Both the position numbers and the translations under genes were made by a program. This document shows positions 1-9,019 of a stretch of 54,688 nucleotides of DNA, one piece after another (the first letter of the stretch is position 1; every line of letters starts with the position of its first letter). The DNA is taken from positions 1-54,688 of the forward strand of contig NZ_JBBAYJ010000027.1 of the NCBI RefSeq assembly GCF_037153975.1, read 5' to 3'. The notes beneath the pieces were generated by a model that had not been told where the DNA came from, searched no databases, and saw only the letters and a program-made list of their open reading frames with translations. The DNA is from Aquipuribacter sp. SD81. GTDB lineage: Bacteria > Actinomycetota > Actinomycetes > Actinomycetales > JBBAYJ01.

Positions 1-154
1 CCAGCGCCTCGGCCGCCGCCGGCGCCTCGGCGGCGGCGCCCGTGCCGCCCGCCGACGGCGCCGGGTCCGTCGCGGCCGTGGCGCCCGGCAGCGCCGCCAC
101 GAGGCTGGTGGTGAGGACGGCGACGGCGGTCGCGCCCAGGACGGTCCTTCGCAT
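1..154 (-). CDS. Secreted protein N-terminus (partial)
   Basis: Reading leftwards from an ATG at 154 gives about 51 residues before the window ends, so only the N-terminus is visible. It starts MRRTVLGATAVAVLTTSLVA and continues through a hydrophobic stretch to an Ala-rich cleavage-like site (LPGATAAT). A low-complexity Ala/Pro/Gly segment follows. This is a classical Sec signal peptide with a disordered linker, so the product is exported or wall-associated. The mature domain lies outside the window and no function can be given. The 213 bp on its start side separate it from rmlD, which runs the same way. Confidence 0.6.
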   Translation of the reverse strand, partial: MRRTVLGATAVAVLTTSLVAALPGATAATDPAPSAGGTGAAAEAPAAAEAL

Positions 155-367
155 GGTGTGGCACCCTTCGGGACGGCCTCGCGGCCGAGGTAGGTCGAGG
201 TGGGGTCCGACGGTCCGGTGGCCTCCGGTGTCCGGAGCCGACCGTCGGGCGTCGTGGGCCCAGGGCCCCCGACGGGGCCGTGGCCCTCCCTGATGGGACC
301 ACGACGGACCCGCCCGTGTCCGGCGTTTCGTCACACTGCGTCGGTAACCGGTCACGCACGCGTGTCG
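155..367. other. Intergenic region upstream of the secreted-protein gene
   Basis: This stretch has no convincing gene. It lies downstream of rmlD and upstream of the partial secreted-protein gene. A GC hairpin (GGCCCC-CGAC-GGGGCC, 264-279) could contribute to termination after rmlD but has no T-tract. The sequence GGTAACCGGTCAC near 343-355 is a weak imperfect inverted repeat. No clear -10 for the leftward gene was found. Confidence 0.3.
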
Positions 368-1267
368 CTACTCGAGGAGGCCTCCCGCGACCGCCTCGGC
401 GAACGCCGTCTCCCAGGCCCGCATGGGACCGAGCGGCGTCCCGTGCCACGCGTCGTGGCCCAGCACCGACCACGCCGGGCGGGGGGCCGGGCGGGCCAGC
501 GTGGCCGAGGACACCGGCTCGACCACGACGTCGGGGCGCCCCGCCGCCGCCACGACCGCGAGCGCGAGCCCGTGCCAGCTCACCTGCCCGGTGGCCGTCG
601 CGTGGTACGTCCCGAACGGCACGCCCGCCACCACCGTGTCGACGACGCGCTGCGCGAGGTCGCCGACCCACGTCGGCTGGCCGACCTGGTCGTCGACCAC
701 CTGCAGGACGTCGCGGGACCGCGCGGCACGGGCGATCGACCGCGGGAAGCACGGGTGCCCTGCGCCGTACAGCCAGGCCGTGCGCAGCACCCAGGCCCGG
801 GCGCCCGAGGCGGCGACCGCCCACTCCCCCGCGGCCTTGGTCCGTCCGTACGCCGAGGCCGGGCGGGCGGGGGCGTCCTCCGGGTACGGCACGGTGCCGT
901 CGCCGGCGAAGACGTAGTCCGTCGACACGTGCAGAAGCGGCACGCCGGCGCCGGCGCACGCCCGGGCCAGCAGGTGCGGTCCCGTGGCGTTGACCGCGAA
1001 GGCCGAGGCCTCCTCGGTCTCCGCCGCGTCCACCGCCGTGTGGGCCGCGGCGTTCACCACGACGTCGTGGGCGCCGACGGCCGCCCGCACGGCGGCCTCG
1101 TCGGTGACGTCGAGGTCGGCGCGGGTGGCGGCCGTGACGTCGTGGCCGAGCGCCGTGAGACGCCGGACGACCTCGCTGCCGAGCATCCCGGACGCCCCGG
1201 TCACCAGCCAGCGGCCGGGCGCTGCCGGCGGAGGTGCCGTGGGTCCCGTCTCGTCCGTCACCGGCAT
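368..1267 (-). CDS. rmlD: dTDP-4-dehydrorhamnose reductase
   Basis: This enzyme makes the last step to dTDP-L-rhamnose, an NADPH-dependent reduction of dTDP-4-keto-L-rhamnose in the cytoplasm. The protein (299 aa from the ATG at 1267) has an N-terminal Rossmann fold with GASGMLGSEV, the DVVVNAAAHTAVD segment typical of RmlD, the STDYVFAGDG motif and the catalytic Y-x-x-x-K in SAYGRTKAAGE. The length is normal for the family. An in-frame GTG at 1306 would add 13 residues; the ATG was preferred because those residues look like leader sequence, but the choice is uncertain. It is divergent from rmlC, so the two probably share a control region. rmlB is not in the window. Confidence 0.93.
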   Translation of the reverse strand: MPVTDETGPTAPPPAAPGRWLVTGASGMLGSEVVRRLTALGHDVTAATRADLDVTDEAAVRAAVGAHDVVVNAAAHTAVDAAETEEASAFAVNATGPHLLARACAGAGVPLLHVSTDYVFAGDGTVPYPEDAPARPASAYGRTKAAGEWAVAASGARAWVLRTAWLYGAGHPCFPRSIARAARSRDVLQVVDDQVGQPTWVGDLAQRVVDTVVAGVPFGTYHATATGQVSWHGLALAVVAAAGRPDVVVEPVSSATLARPAPRPAWSVLGHDAWHGTPLGPMRAWETAFAEAVAGGLLE

Positions 1268-1376
1268 GTCCCGACCCCCGACCCGACCGTGCTGCGAGCG
1301 GCCCACCCCGTGTGGCGCCGTGGGCCATTCGTAGCACCTGAGGGCGGACGCCGTCCGCGGAGCACCGGGGCGCCCC

Positions 1377-1382
1377 TAGGCT
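1377..1382 (+). promoter_or_regulatory. -10 hexamer TAGGCT for leaderless rmlC
   Basis: TAGGCT ends exactly six bases before the rmlC GTG, and there is no Shine-Dalgarno sequence. The spacing puts the start codon at or next to +1. The same hexamer and spacing precede the genes at 52018 and 52981. Confidence 0.55.
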
Positions 1383-1388
1383 CCCCCC

Positions 1389-1985
1389 GTGGACGTCGAG
1401 CAGAGCGGTATCGCCGGGCACTGGGTCTTCACCCCGCGCCGCTTCGCCGACGACCGGGGGCACTTCCTCGAGCTGTTCACGCAGACGTCGCTGCAGGAGG
1501 CGACCGGCCGCGACCTGCACCTCGCGCAGACGAACCTGTCGGTGTCGCACCGCGGCGTCCTGCGCGGCGTGCACTACGCCGACGTGCCCCCGGGGCAGGC
1601 CAAGTACGTGACGTGCGTCGCCGGCGCCGTCCTCGACGTGGTCGTCGACCTGCGCGTCGGCTCACCGACCTTCGGCCGCCACGAGGCCGTCCTCCTCGAC
1701 GCGGTCACCCAGCGGGCGGTGTTCGTCGCCGAGGGCCTGGGTCACGCGTTCCTGTCCCTGCAGGACGGCTCGACCGTCGTCTACGCGTGCTCGACGGGCT
1801 ACAGCCCCGGGGCGGAGCACGGCGTGCACCCGCTGGACGCCGACCTCGCGATCGACTGGCCCACGACGGACGAGGCCGGGGAGCCGCTGCGCCCCCTGCT
1901 GTCACCCAAGGACGAGGCGGCCCCGTCGCTATCGGCGGCGCTGGCGGCGGGCGCCCTCCCCGTGTTCGCCCCCGACGGGGCCTGA
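1389..1985 (+). CDS. rmlC: dTDP-4-dehydrorhamnose 3,5-epimerase
   Basis: A cupin enzyme that epimerises C3 and C5 of dTDP-4-keto-6-deoxyglucose before RmlD reduction. The protein has 198 aa, the usual length. Family landmarks are [13 protein letters not shown] near the N-terminus, [13 protein letters not shown] (the catalytic His region, about residues 53-64) and the [20 protein letters not shown] segment around 115-135. The GTG start is supported by a -10 hexamer six bases upstream. rmlA follows after 49 bp and may have its own promoter. Closely related 5-epimerases exist, but the rmlA and rmlD neighbours favour the rhamnose pathway. Confidence 0.93.
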   Translation: MDVEQSGIAGHWVFTPRRFADDRGHFLELFTQTSLQEATGRDLHLAQTNLSVSHRGVLRGVHYADVPPGQAKYVTCVAGAVLDVVVDLRVGSPTFGRHEAVLLDAVTQRAVFVAEGLGHAFLSLQDGSTVVYACSTGYSPGAEHGVHPLDADLAIDWPTTDEAGEPLRPLLSPKDEAAPSLSAALAAGALPVFAPDGA

Positions 1986-2022
1986 CACACCCGACCTCCC
2001 GCGCACCGGGCGCGGTGTTCGG

Positions 2023-2028
2023 CAGGAT
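2023..2028 (+). promoter_or_regulatory. Possible -10 hexamer CAGGAT for rmlA
   Basis: CAGGAT lies six bases before the rmlA ATG, the spacing seen at other putative leaderless starts in this window. The first T of the consensus TAnnnT is replaced by C, so it is weaker. Co-transcription with rmlC remains possible. Confidence 0.35.
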
Positions 2029-2034
2029 CGACCC

Positions 2035-2937
2035 ATGCGCGGCATCATCCTGGCAGGCGGCTCCGGCACACGGCTGCACCCGCTGACCGGCGGCACGTCC
2101 AAGCAGCTGCTCGGGGTCTACGACAAGCCGATGGTCTACTACCCGCTGTCCACCCTCATGCTCGCGGGCATCCGGGACGTGCTCGTCATCACGACCCCGC
2201 AGGACTCCGAGTCGTTCCAGCGCCTGCTCGGGGACGGCGACCGGCTGGGGGTCCGCATCTCCTACGCCGTCCAGCCGCGCCCCGAGGGGCTCGCGCAGGC
2301 CTTCGTCATCGGACGCGAGTTCCTCGCGGGCGAGCCGGCCGCGCTCGCGCTGGGGGACAACATCTTCTACGGCCCCGGGCTCGGCCTGCACCTGCGCCGG
2401 TTCAACCCGCTGCAGCGCAGCACGATCTTCGCCTACCGGGTGAGCGAGCCCCGCGCCTACGGCGTGGTGGAGGTCGGCCCGGACGGCCGGGCGCTGTCGA
2501 TCGAGGAGAAGCCGCAGCGACCGCGCAGCGACCTCGCCGTCCCGGGGCTGTACTTCTACACCGCCGACGTGGTCGACGTGGCCGCGGGCATCACGCCGTC
2601 GGCGAGGGGCGAGCTGGAGATCACCGACGTCAACCGGCACTACATGGACCGCGGCGAGCTGCACGTGGAGGTGCTGCCGCGCGGGACCGCGTGGCTCGAC
2701 ACCGGGACGTTCGACGACATGCTCGACGCCGGCGAGTTCGTGCGGGCGGTGCAGAAGCGCCAGGGGCTCAAGATCGGCTGCCCCGAGGAGGTGGCGTGGC
2801 GCAACGGCTGGCTCAGCGACGACGAGCTGCGTGCCCGCGCCGAGCCGCTGCTCAAGTCGGGCTACGGCGACTACCTCGTCGGGCTGGTGGAGCGGGGTCC
2901 TCGCTGGGGGCCGGGTCACTCCAGCGTGACGGGGTAG
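2035..2937 (+). CDS. rmlA: Glucose-1-phosphate thymidylyltransferase
   Basis: Condenses dTTP and glucose-1-phosphate to dTDP-glucose, the entry step to dTDP-rhamnose. The 300-aa protein begins [18 protein letters not shown], the nucleotide-binding signature. It has [31 protein letters not shown], the GDNIFYG metal-site segment, VSIEEKP-like [11 protein letters not shown], and [14 protein letters not shown] near the C-terminus. All are typical of the short RmlA form. Its last 22 bp overlap the end of the convergent ilvA. Confidence 0.95.
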   Translation: MRGIILAGGSGTRLHPLTGGTSKQLLGVYDKPMVYYPLSTLMLAGIRDVLVITTPQDSESFQRLLGDGDRLGVRISYAVQPRPEGLAQAFVIGREFLAGEPAALALGDNIFYGPGLGLHLRRFNPLQRSTIFAYRVSEPRAYGVVEVGPDGRALSIEEKPQRPRSDLAVPGLYFYTADVVDVAAGITPSARGELEITDVNRHYMDRGELHVEVLPRGTAWLDTGTFDDMLDAGEFVRAVQKRQGLKIGCPEEVAWRNGWLSDDELRARAEPLLKSGYGDYLVGLVERGPRWGPGHSSVTG

Positions 2938-4145
2938 CCCGCCCCGCGCAGCGCGGCGATGACGCCGTCGCGGTGCTCGCCGCCACGGGTCTCCAGCTGC
3001 AGGGCGACCTCGACCTCGTCGACGTGCAGGCGCGCGGAGGTCCGCCGGTGCCCCACCTCGACGAGGTTCGCGTCGCTGCGCCCCACCTCCTCCAGCAGCC
3101 GGCCGAGCTCGCCGGGGCGGTCGGCGATGCGCACCCGCAGCCGCAGGTACCGCCCGGCGGCGACCAGCCCGTGCTGCAGCACCCGGTGCAGCACGAGCGG
3201 GTCGATGTTGCCCCCGGACAGGACCGCGACGACCGGCGGCTCGAAGGCGGTGGGCTCGGCGAGGACGGCCGCCACGGCCGCCGCGCCCGCGGGCTCGACG
3301 ACGAGCTTCGCGCGCTCGAGCAGGAGCACCAGCGCACGGGACAGGTCCTCCTCCGACACGGTGCGCACCTCGTCGACGTGGTCGGCGACGATTCCGAAGG
3401 GCACCTCGCCGGGACGGCCGACGGCGATGCCGTCGGCCATGGTCGACATGCGCTCCAGCGCCAGGGGCCGGCCCGCGTCCAGCGACGGCGGGTAGGCGGC
3501 GGCCGCGGCCGCCTGCACCCCCACGAGGCGGAGGCCCCGCCCGGCGGCGCGCGCCGCGGCCACCTCGAGCGCGACCCCGGCGAGCAGCCCTCCCCCGCCG
3601 GTGCACACGAGCAGGGTCCGGGCGTCCGGCACCTGCTCGAGCACCTCGGCACCGAGCGACGCCTGCCCCGCCACCACGTCGGCGTGGTCGAAGGGGTGCA
3701 CGAGCACCGCGCCGGTGCGCTCGGCGAACCCGCCCGCGGCCACGAGCGCCTCGTCGACGCTGCGGCCGACGTGCTGCACGTCGGCCCCGTACGCCTTCGT
3801 GGCCGCGACCTTGGGCAGCGCCGCGCCGACCGGCATGAAGACCGTCGCGCGGGCACCGAGCAGCGACGCGGCGAGCGCGACGCCCTGCGCGTGGTTGCCC
3901 GCGCTCGCCGCGACGACGCCGCGGGCGCGCTCGGCGGGCGACAGCCGCGAGATGCGCGTGTACGCGCCGCGGATCTTGAAGGAGCCGGCCCGCTGCAGGT
4001 TCTCGCACTTGAGCCAGACGTCGCCGCCGACGAGGTCGGACAGGGCGCGGTTGCGCACGACGGGGGTCCGGCGGACGACGCCGGCGAGCGCCTCGCGGGC
4101 CGCGCGGACGTCGTCGCGGCCGGGCACGGGGGCGGGTGCGCTCAC
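2916..4145 (-). CDS. ilvA: Threonine ammonia-lyase (threonine deaminase)
   Basis: A PLP enzyme converting threonine to 2-oxobutanoate and ammonia, which feeds isoleucine synthesis. It has 409 aa from a GTG start. The PLP-binding lysine sits in GSFKIRGAY (about residue 57), [10 protein letters not shown] is the substrate/PLP loop, and [12 protein letters not shown] is the glycine-rich phosphate loop. The C-terminal ~80 residues form a single ACT-like domain, as in the medium-length, one-ACT actinobacterial enzymes; the two-domain E. coli-type IlvA is longer. The GTG overlaps the TGA of the upstream AI-2E-family gene in a GTGA junction, so translation is probably coupled. Confidence 0.92.
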   Translation of the reverse strand: MSAPAPVPGRDDVRAAREALAGVVRRTPVVRNRALSDLVGGDVWLKCENLQRAGSFKIRGAYTRISRLSPAERARGVVAASAGNHAQGVALAASLLGARATVFMPVGAALPKVAATKAYGADVQHVGRSVDEALVAAGGFAERTGAVLVHPFDHADVVAGQASLGAEVLEQVPDARTLLVCTGGGGLLAGVALEVAAARAAGRGLRLVGVQAAAAAAYPPSLDAGRPLALERMSTMADGIAVGRPGEVPFGIVADHVDEVRTVSEEDLSRALVLLLERAKLVVEPAGAAAVAAVLAEPTAFEPPVVAVLSGGNIDPLVLHRVLQHGLVAAGRYLRLRVRIADRPGELGRLLEEVGRSDANLVEVGHRRTSARLHVDEVEVALQLETRGGEHRDGVIAALRGAGYPVTLE

Positions 4146-5320
4146 CGGGCGGCCTCCTCGGGCGCCGGGACGGGGCCGGCGGCGGCGTCGGGGGCGGCGG
4201 CGACCGGCGGGTCCTCGACCGGCACGGCCTGCGGCGCGGCCAGCGAGCGCACGAAGGTGACCGTCATCGCGAGCAGCGGCACGGCGAGCACCCCGCCCAC
4301 GATGCCCGCGAGCACGATGCCCGTCGTGATGGCCGTGACCACGGCGAGCGGGTACAGCTCGACGGCGCGGCCGAGCAGGAGCGGCTGCAGGACGTAGGAC
4401 TCCAGCTGCTGCACGGCGATGACGACGCCGAGCAGGATGAGGGCGGTCACCCACCCCTGGGTGACGAGCGCGACGAGCACCGCGAGCGCGCCCGTCACGA
4501 TGGCGCCGACGAGGGGCACGAAGGCCCCGAGGAACGTGAACACGGCGATGGGGATGGCGAACGGCACCCCGAGCAGCGCGGCGCCGAGACCGATCCCGAC
4601 GGCGTCCACCGCGGCCACCACCGGCACCGCCCGCACGTAGCCCGCGAGCGTGCCCCACGAGCGGCGTCCGGCGACGTCGGCGCGCTCGCGGCCCTCGCGC
4701 GGCAGCAGCGAGACGAGGAACGTCCAGATGCGCGGGCCGTCGGCGAGGTAGAAGAAGACGGCGAAGAGCGTGAGCAGCAGGCCGGTGAGCACGCTGATCG
4801 CGCCGCCGGTGGCGACGAGGGCGCCCGAGGCGATGCCGGCGGACTGCTCGGTGAGCGAGGCGACCGCGGCGGTGATCGTCTCCTCCACCGACGACAGCGG
4901 GACGCCGACGAGGTCGGCCACCCACGACAGGGCCTGCTCGAGGCCGTCGGAGGCCGAGGCCCCGAAGTCACCGATCTGGCTCGCGATCTGCTGCGACACG
5001 ACGGTCACGACGAGCACGAGGAGGGTCGCGAAGACGAAGACCGACGCCCCCGCGGCGACGTAGCGCGGCGTGCGGGCCCGGACCAGCCCCCGGTACAGCG
5101 GGCTGAGGAGGGCCGCGACGAGGACGGCCAGCGCGAGCGGCACCGCGACCACGTCGATGCGCCCGAGGACGAGGAAGGCGAAGACGTACACCGCCGCCGC
5201 GACGACCAGCAGCCGCCACCCCCACGCCGTGGCGATCTCCAGCGCCCACGGCACCCGCACGCGGCGGGGCGCCCGGTGCGGCTCGGGCGGCGGGGCGTCC
5301 GCGGTGGGAGGGGTCGCCAT
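4142..5320 (-). CDS. AI-2E family membrane transporter
   Basis: A polytopic membrane protein (392 aa) of the AI-2E/YdiK/TqsA exporter superfamily. It has an N-terminal pair of hydrophobic helices, a soluble amphipathic middle (about 100-190), then a helix-rich C-terminal half including VPFAIPIAVFTFLGAFVPLVGA and a conserved-looking LLLGRAVELYPLAVV segment. The tail is Pro/Ala-rich and cytosolic. The substrate is unknown; members include Na+/H+ antiporters and putative signal exporters. The ATG at 5320 follows a good GGAGG ribosome site, which sets the start. It is the first gene of a two-gene unit with ilvA; no functional link between them is evident. Confidence 0.85.
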   Translation of the reverse strand: MATPPTADAPPPEPHRAPRRVRVPWALEIATAWGWRLLVVAAAVYVFAFLVLGRIDVVAVPLALAVLVAALLSPLYRGLVRARTPRYVAAGASVFVFATLLVLVVTVVSQQIASQIGDFGASASDGLEQALSWVADLVGVPLSSVEETITAAVASLTEQSAGIASGALVATGGAISVLTGLLLTLFAVFFYLADGPRIWTFLVSLLPREGRERADVAGRRSWGTLAGYVRAVPVVAAVDAVGIGLGAALLGVPFAIPIAVFTFLGAFVPLVGAIVTGALAVLVALVTQGWVTALILLGVVIAVQQLESYVLQPLLLGRAVELYPLAVVTAITTGIVLAGIVGGVLAVPLLAMTVTFVRSLAAPQAVPVEDPPVAAAPDAAAGPVPAPEEAAR

Positions 5321-5362
5321 GGGCACATCCTCCACCCCGCGCGCCCCGGCGCCCGGCATGCC

Positions 5363-5368
5363 TACCGT
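5363..5368 (+). promoter_or_regulatory. -10 hexamer TACCGT for leaderless AAA+ gene
   Basis: TACCGT matches TAnnnT and ends six bases before the ATG at 5375. There is no Shine-Dalgarno sequence, so a leaderless transcript is likely. Confidence 0.5.
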
Positions 5369-5374
5369 GGCCCC

Positions 5375-6853
5375 ATGTCCGCTGCCTCCCTGCTGCCGCC
5401 CGCGCCGCCGGCGGGCTCCCCGCGAACCGTGGGCGAGCTCCGCCGGAGCGGGTGGACCTCGCGCACCGTCCGCGAGGAGCTCCGCGCGAACCTGCTCGAC
5501 CGCATGCGCGCCGGAGACCCCGCGGCCGAGCGGTGGCCGGGTGTCGTCGGGTTCGACGACACCGTCCTGCCGGAGCTCGAGCGCGCCCTGCTCGCCGGGC
5601 ACGACGTGGTCCTGCTCGGGGAGCGCGGGCAGGGCAAGACCCGGCTCCTGCGCACGCTGGCCGGGCTGCTCGACGAGTGGAGCCCGCACGTCGCGGGCTC
5701 GCCGCTGTGGGAGGACCCGTTCGCGCCCGTCCTGCCGGCCACCCGGGCGCTCGCGGAGCAGCTCGGCGACGAGCTGGGCGTCGGGTGGCGGCACCGCAGC
5801 GAGCGCTACGGGGAGAAGCTCGCGACCCCCGACACGAGCATCGGCGACCTCATCGGCGACGTCGACCCCGTCCGGGTCGCCGAGGGCCGCTCGCTCGGGG
5901 ACCCCGACACCATCCACTTCGGGCTCCTGCCGCGCACCAACCGGGGCGTCTTCGCCGTCAACGAGCTGCCGGACCTCGCCGAGCGCATCCAGGTCGGCCT
6001 GCTCAACGTGCTGGAGGAGCGCGACCTGCAGGTGCGCGGGTACGCGCTGCGCCTGCCGCTGGACGTGCTGCTCGTCGCGAGCGCCAACCCCGAGGACTAC
6101 ACGAACCGCGGCCGCATCATCACCCCGCTCAAGGACCGCTTCGGCGCGGAGGTCCGCACCCACTACCCCGTCGACGTGCAGGCCGAGGTCGACCTCGTCA
6201 CGCAGGAGGCGGCCGTGGGCCGCGGCGGTGTCGCGCGGGTGCCCGTGCACCTCGTCGAGGTCGTCGCCCGCTGGACCCGTGCCGTGCGCGAGTCCCCCAG
6301 CGTCGACGCCCGCTCGGGGGTGTCGGCCCGCTTCGCCGTCGCCGCGGTCGAGACGGTCGCGGCCGCCGCGGACCGCCGCGCCGCCGTCCTCGGCGAGGAC
6401 GGGCCCGTCGTCGCCCGCGCCGGCGACCTCGAGGCCGCCGTCGCGACGCTGCGCGGGAAGGTCGAGTTCGAGGCGGGCGAGGAGGGCCGCGAGGTCGAGG
6501 TGCTCGCCCACCTGCTCAAGGTGGCGACCGCGGAGACGTACCGCGACCGGCTGGGCGGCGCCGACCTCACCGGCGTCCTCGACCGGGTCGCCGACGGCGA
6601 GCCCGTCGAGGTCGGCGACGACGTGCGGGTCGACGACCTCCTCGCCCGGCTCGGCGCCGTGCCGGGGCTCGGGGCGCTGTGCGCGCGGCTGGGGGTGGAG
6701 GACGCCCCGCAGCCCGCGGAGCTCGCCGCCGTCGTCGAGTTCGTCCTGGAGGGGCTGCACCTCACCCGGCGGCTGGCCAAGGACCCGGTCGGCGACGGCC
6801 GGGCCCGGTTCAGCGCCCGGCAGCGCCCCCGCGCCGTCGGCGAGGACGGCTGA
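5375..6853 (+). CDS. AAA+ ATPase, magnesium-chelatase/MoxR-like
   Basis: A 492-aa AAA+ protein. Walker A is GERGQGKT (about 82-89); GVFAVNELPDLAERIQVGLLNVLEERDLQVRG resembles the ChlI/MoxR Walker B and insert region, and VASANPEDYTNRGRIITPLKDRFG is the sensor-1/arginine-finger segment. The C-terminal ~200 residues are helical and acidic. The next gene encodes a VWA protein 5 bp downstream. Such AAA+/VWA pairs are thought to act as metal-insertion or protein-remodelling machines, by analogy with ChlI/ChlD and MoxR systems. The substrate is not known. The leaderless-type hexamer upstream supports the ATG chosen. Confidence 0.85.
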   Translation: MSAASLLPPAPPAGSPRTVGELRRSGWTSRTVREELRANLLDRMRAGDPAAERWPGVVGFDDTVLPELERALLAGHDVVLLGERGQGKTRLLRTLAGLLDEWSPHVAGSPLWEDPFAPVLPATRALAEQLGDELGVGWRHRSERYGEKLATPDTSIGDLIGDVDPVRVAEGRSLGDPDTIHFGLLPRTNRGVFAVNELPDLAERIQVGLLNVLEERDLQVRGYALRLPLDVLLVASANPEDYTNRGRIITPLKDRFGAEVRTHYPVDVQAEVDLVTQEAAVGRGGVARVPVHLVEVVARWTRAVRESPSVDARSGVSARFAVAAVETVAAAADRRAAVLGEDGPVVARAGDLEAAVATLRGKVEFEAGEEGREVEVLAHLLKVATAETYRDRLGGADLTGVLDRVADGEPVEVGDDVRVDDLLARLGAVPGLGALCARLGVEDAPQPAELAAVVEFVLEGLHLTRRLAKDPVGDGRARFSARQRPRAVGEDG

Positions 6854-6858
6854 GCGCC

Positions 6859-8895
6859 GTGCCCGCGCGCGACCCCCGGCCCGGTCGCGGGTACCGCTAC
6901 GGCGCGTGGCGCGGCGGCGCCGACCCGCTCGCGCCGCCGGTCGACGTGCGGGCGGCGGTCGACGAGCTCGGCGAGCGCATCATGCACGGCGAGGGCGCCG
7001 CGGAGGCGCTGCGCAACCTGCTGCGCGACGGGCCCGGGGACGGGCGCCGTCCCGGGCTGGACCGGCTGCGCGCCGACGCCGCCCGGCGACGGGCCGAGCT
7101 CGCGCGGCGCAGCAACGCCGAGGGCGCGCTCACCCGGGCCCGGGCCCGCCTCGACCAGGCGCTCGCCGCCGAGCGCTCGGAGCTGGGCGCCCGGGACGAC
7201 GACGACGCCCGCTTCGCCGAGGCCCGTCTCGACTCCCTCCCCCGGTCCACCTCGCGCGCCGTCGCCGAGCTGTCCGACTACGCCTGGGCGTCGTCGGAGG
7301 CCGAGCAGCTGTACCGGCAGGTCCTCGACGAGCTGCGCGAGGAGGTCCTCGACCACCAGTTCCGCGGCATGTCCGAGGCCCTGCGGCAGCTGGGCGAGGG
7401 CGGGGGCGACGGCGCCGCGCAGGAGGCGCTGCGCGCGATGCTCCGCGACCTCGACGACCTGCTCGCCGCGCACGCGCGCGGGGAGGACACGACCGAGCAG
7501 TTCGAGCGCTTCATGGCCGAGCACGGCGACCTCGTGCCCGGCGACCCGCGCAGCACCGAGGAGCTCGTCGACGAGCTCGCGCGTCGCGCCGCGGCCTCGC
7601 GTGCGCTGCTCGACCAGCTCTCGCCGGAGCAGCGGGCGGAGCTGTCGTCCCTCATGGACCAGGCCCTCGGTCGCGACCCGGGTCTCGCCGAGGCGATGGC
7701 CTCGCTCGGGCAGCGGCTCAGCGAGCTGCGGCCGGACCTCGCCGGGCCCCGCACACCGCTGCGCGGGCAGGGGCGGTCCGGGTACGGCGAGGCGGCGGGT
7801 GCGCTCGCGGAGATCGCCGACCTCGACGACCTCCTCGACTCCCTCGGCCAGCGCCACCCCGGCGCGACGCTGGACGACGTCGACGTCGACCAGGTCGAGC
7901 GCGCGCTCGGCCGCACCGCCGCGGAGGACGTGCAGGCGCTGCGCGAGCTGGAGCGGGCGCTGCGCGACCAGGGCTGGCTGACGGGTCCCGCGTCCGAGGC
8001 GCGGCTGTCGCCCAAGGCGATGCGGCGGCTCGGTCAGAGCGCGCTGCGCGCGGTGGAGGACCGGCTGAGCGGCGGCGCGGCCGGTGAGCACGCCGACGCG
8101 CGCGCCGGCAGCGCCGGGGAGCCCACGGGGGCCTGGCGGGAGTGGCGCTTCGGCGACGAGCAGCCGCTCGACGTCGTGCGCACCGTGACGAACGCCGTGC
8201 TGCGGACCGCGGCCGAGCCGCCGGGCGAGGACGGCGCCCCCCGCGGCGCCGTCCGGCTCGCGCCGGTCGACATGGCGGTCGTCGAGACCGAGGACCGCAC
8301 GCGCGCCGCGGTCGCGCTGTGCGTCGACCTGTCGTTCTCGATGGTGAGCGAGGGCCGCTGGGCGCCCATGAAGCGCACGGCCCTCGCGCTCGGCCACCTC
8401 GTCGAGACCCGCTACGCCCGTGACGCCCTGCAGGTGATCGGCTTCGACCGGTACGCGCGGGAGATGACGACGACGGAGCTCGCCCACGTCGAGCCGGCGT
8501 TCGTGCAGGGGACGAACCTCGCCCACGCGCTGTCGCTCGCGCGCCGGCACGTCGGGCGCCACCCCGACGCGACCCCCGTCGTCCTCGTCGTCACCGACGG
8601 CGAGCCGACCGCGCACCTGGAGACGTGGGCCGACGGCACGGGCGGCGTGCAGAGCGAGGCGGTGTTCAGCTGGCCGCCGCTGCCGGAGACGGTGGAGGCG
8701 ACCGTCCGCGAGGTCGACGCCCTCACCCGCATGCGCGTGCCGGTCGACACGGTCATGCTCGGCGACGACCCGGGCCTCGTGCGCTTCGTCGACGCGATCG
8801 CCCGGCGCAACGGCGGGCGCGTGCTGTCCGCGGACCCCGACCGGCTCGGCGGGGCGGTCGTCGCGAGCTACGTGCGGGCCCGGCGCCGCCGCTAG
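6859..8895 (+). CDS. VWA domain protein paired with AAA+ ATPase
   Basis: A 678-aa protein starting at a GTG 5 bp after the AAA+ stop. The first ~480 residues are helical, strongly charged and coiled-coil-like, with no recognised fold. The C-terminal ~190 residues form a von Willebrand A domain with an intact MIDAS: DLSFS (about 490), the Thr in GTNLAHALS and the Asp in VVTDGEPT. Metal-dependent ligand binding is therefore expected. Close spacing with the ATPase indicates an operon and a physical complex, as for ChlI/ChlD or MoxR/VWA pairs. There is no signal peptide, so it is cytoplasmic. The target is unknown. Confidence 0.82.
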   Translation: MPARDPRPGRGYRYGAWRGGADPLAPPVDVRAAVDELGERIMHGEGAAEALRNLLRDGPGDGRRPGLDRLRADAARRRAELARRSNAEGALTRARARLDQALAAERSELGARDDDDARFAEARLDSLPRSTSRAVAELSDYAWASSEAEQLYRQVLDELREEVLDHQFRGMSEALRQLGEGGGDGAAQEALRAMLRDLDDLLAAHARGEDTTEQFERFMAEHGDLVPGDPRSTEELVDELARRAAASRALLDQLSPEQRAELSSLMDQALGRDPGLAEAMASLGQRLSELRPDLAGPRTPLRGQGRSGYGEAAGALAEIADLDDLLDSLGQRHPGATLDDVDVDQVERALGRTAAEDVQALRELERALRDQGWLTGPASEARLSPKAMRRLGQSALRAVEDRLSGGAAGEHADARAGSAGEPTGAWREWRFGDEQPLDVVRTVTNAVLRTAAEPPGEDGAPRGAVRLAPVDMAVVETEDRTRAAVALCVDLSFSMVSEGRWAPMKRTALALGHLVETRYARDALQVIGFDRYAREMTTTELAHVEPAFVQGTNLAHALSLARRHVGRHPDATPVVLVVTDGEPTAHLETWADGTGGVQSEAVFSWPPLPETVEATVREVDALTRMRVPVDTVMLGDDPGLVRFVDAIARRNGGRVLSADPDRLGGAVVASYVRARRRR

Positions 8896-8939
8896 GGCCC
8901 CGCTCCCCCGAACCCGCCCCGCGTCCGGAGCAGGCGTCC

Positions 8940-8945
8940 TACCCT
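8940..8945 (+). promoter_or_regulatory. Possible -10 (TACCCT) for the LCP gene
   Basis: TACCCT lies in the 124-bp gap after the VWA gene and would give a leader of about 70 nt. A strong GGAGGGAGG ribosome site sits 7-15 bases before the ATG at 9020. No good -35 is visible. Confidence 0.3.
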
Positions 8946-9019
8946 GGCGGGAGCCGCACGCTCCGGCGCGACGGGCACACCCGCCCCGGTCCCGGTGGCC
9001 GCGCGGGAGGGAGGTCGTC

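Noticed and set aside
264-279. GC hairpin as a rho-independent terminator
   Set aside because: The stem is six base pairs without a T-tract, and such hairpins are common by chance at this GC content. It is mentioned only as a possibility.
4142-6760. Long leftward frame covering the AAA+ gene
   Set aside because: The part upstream of 5320 is antisense to the AAA+ gene and has shadow-frame composition. Only the AI-2E-family portion is coding.
5375-8895. Magnesium chelatase subunits of chlorophyll or cobalamin synthesis
   Set aside because: Motifs are similar, but no tetrapyrrole gene is in the neighbourhood and the VWA protein lacks the ChlD AAA domain.
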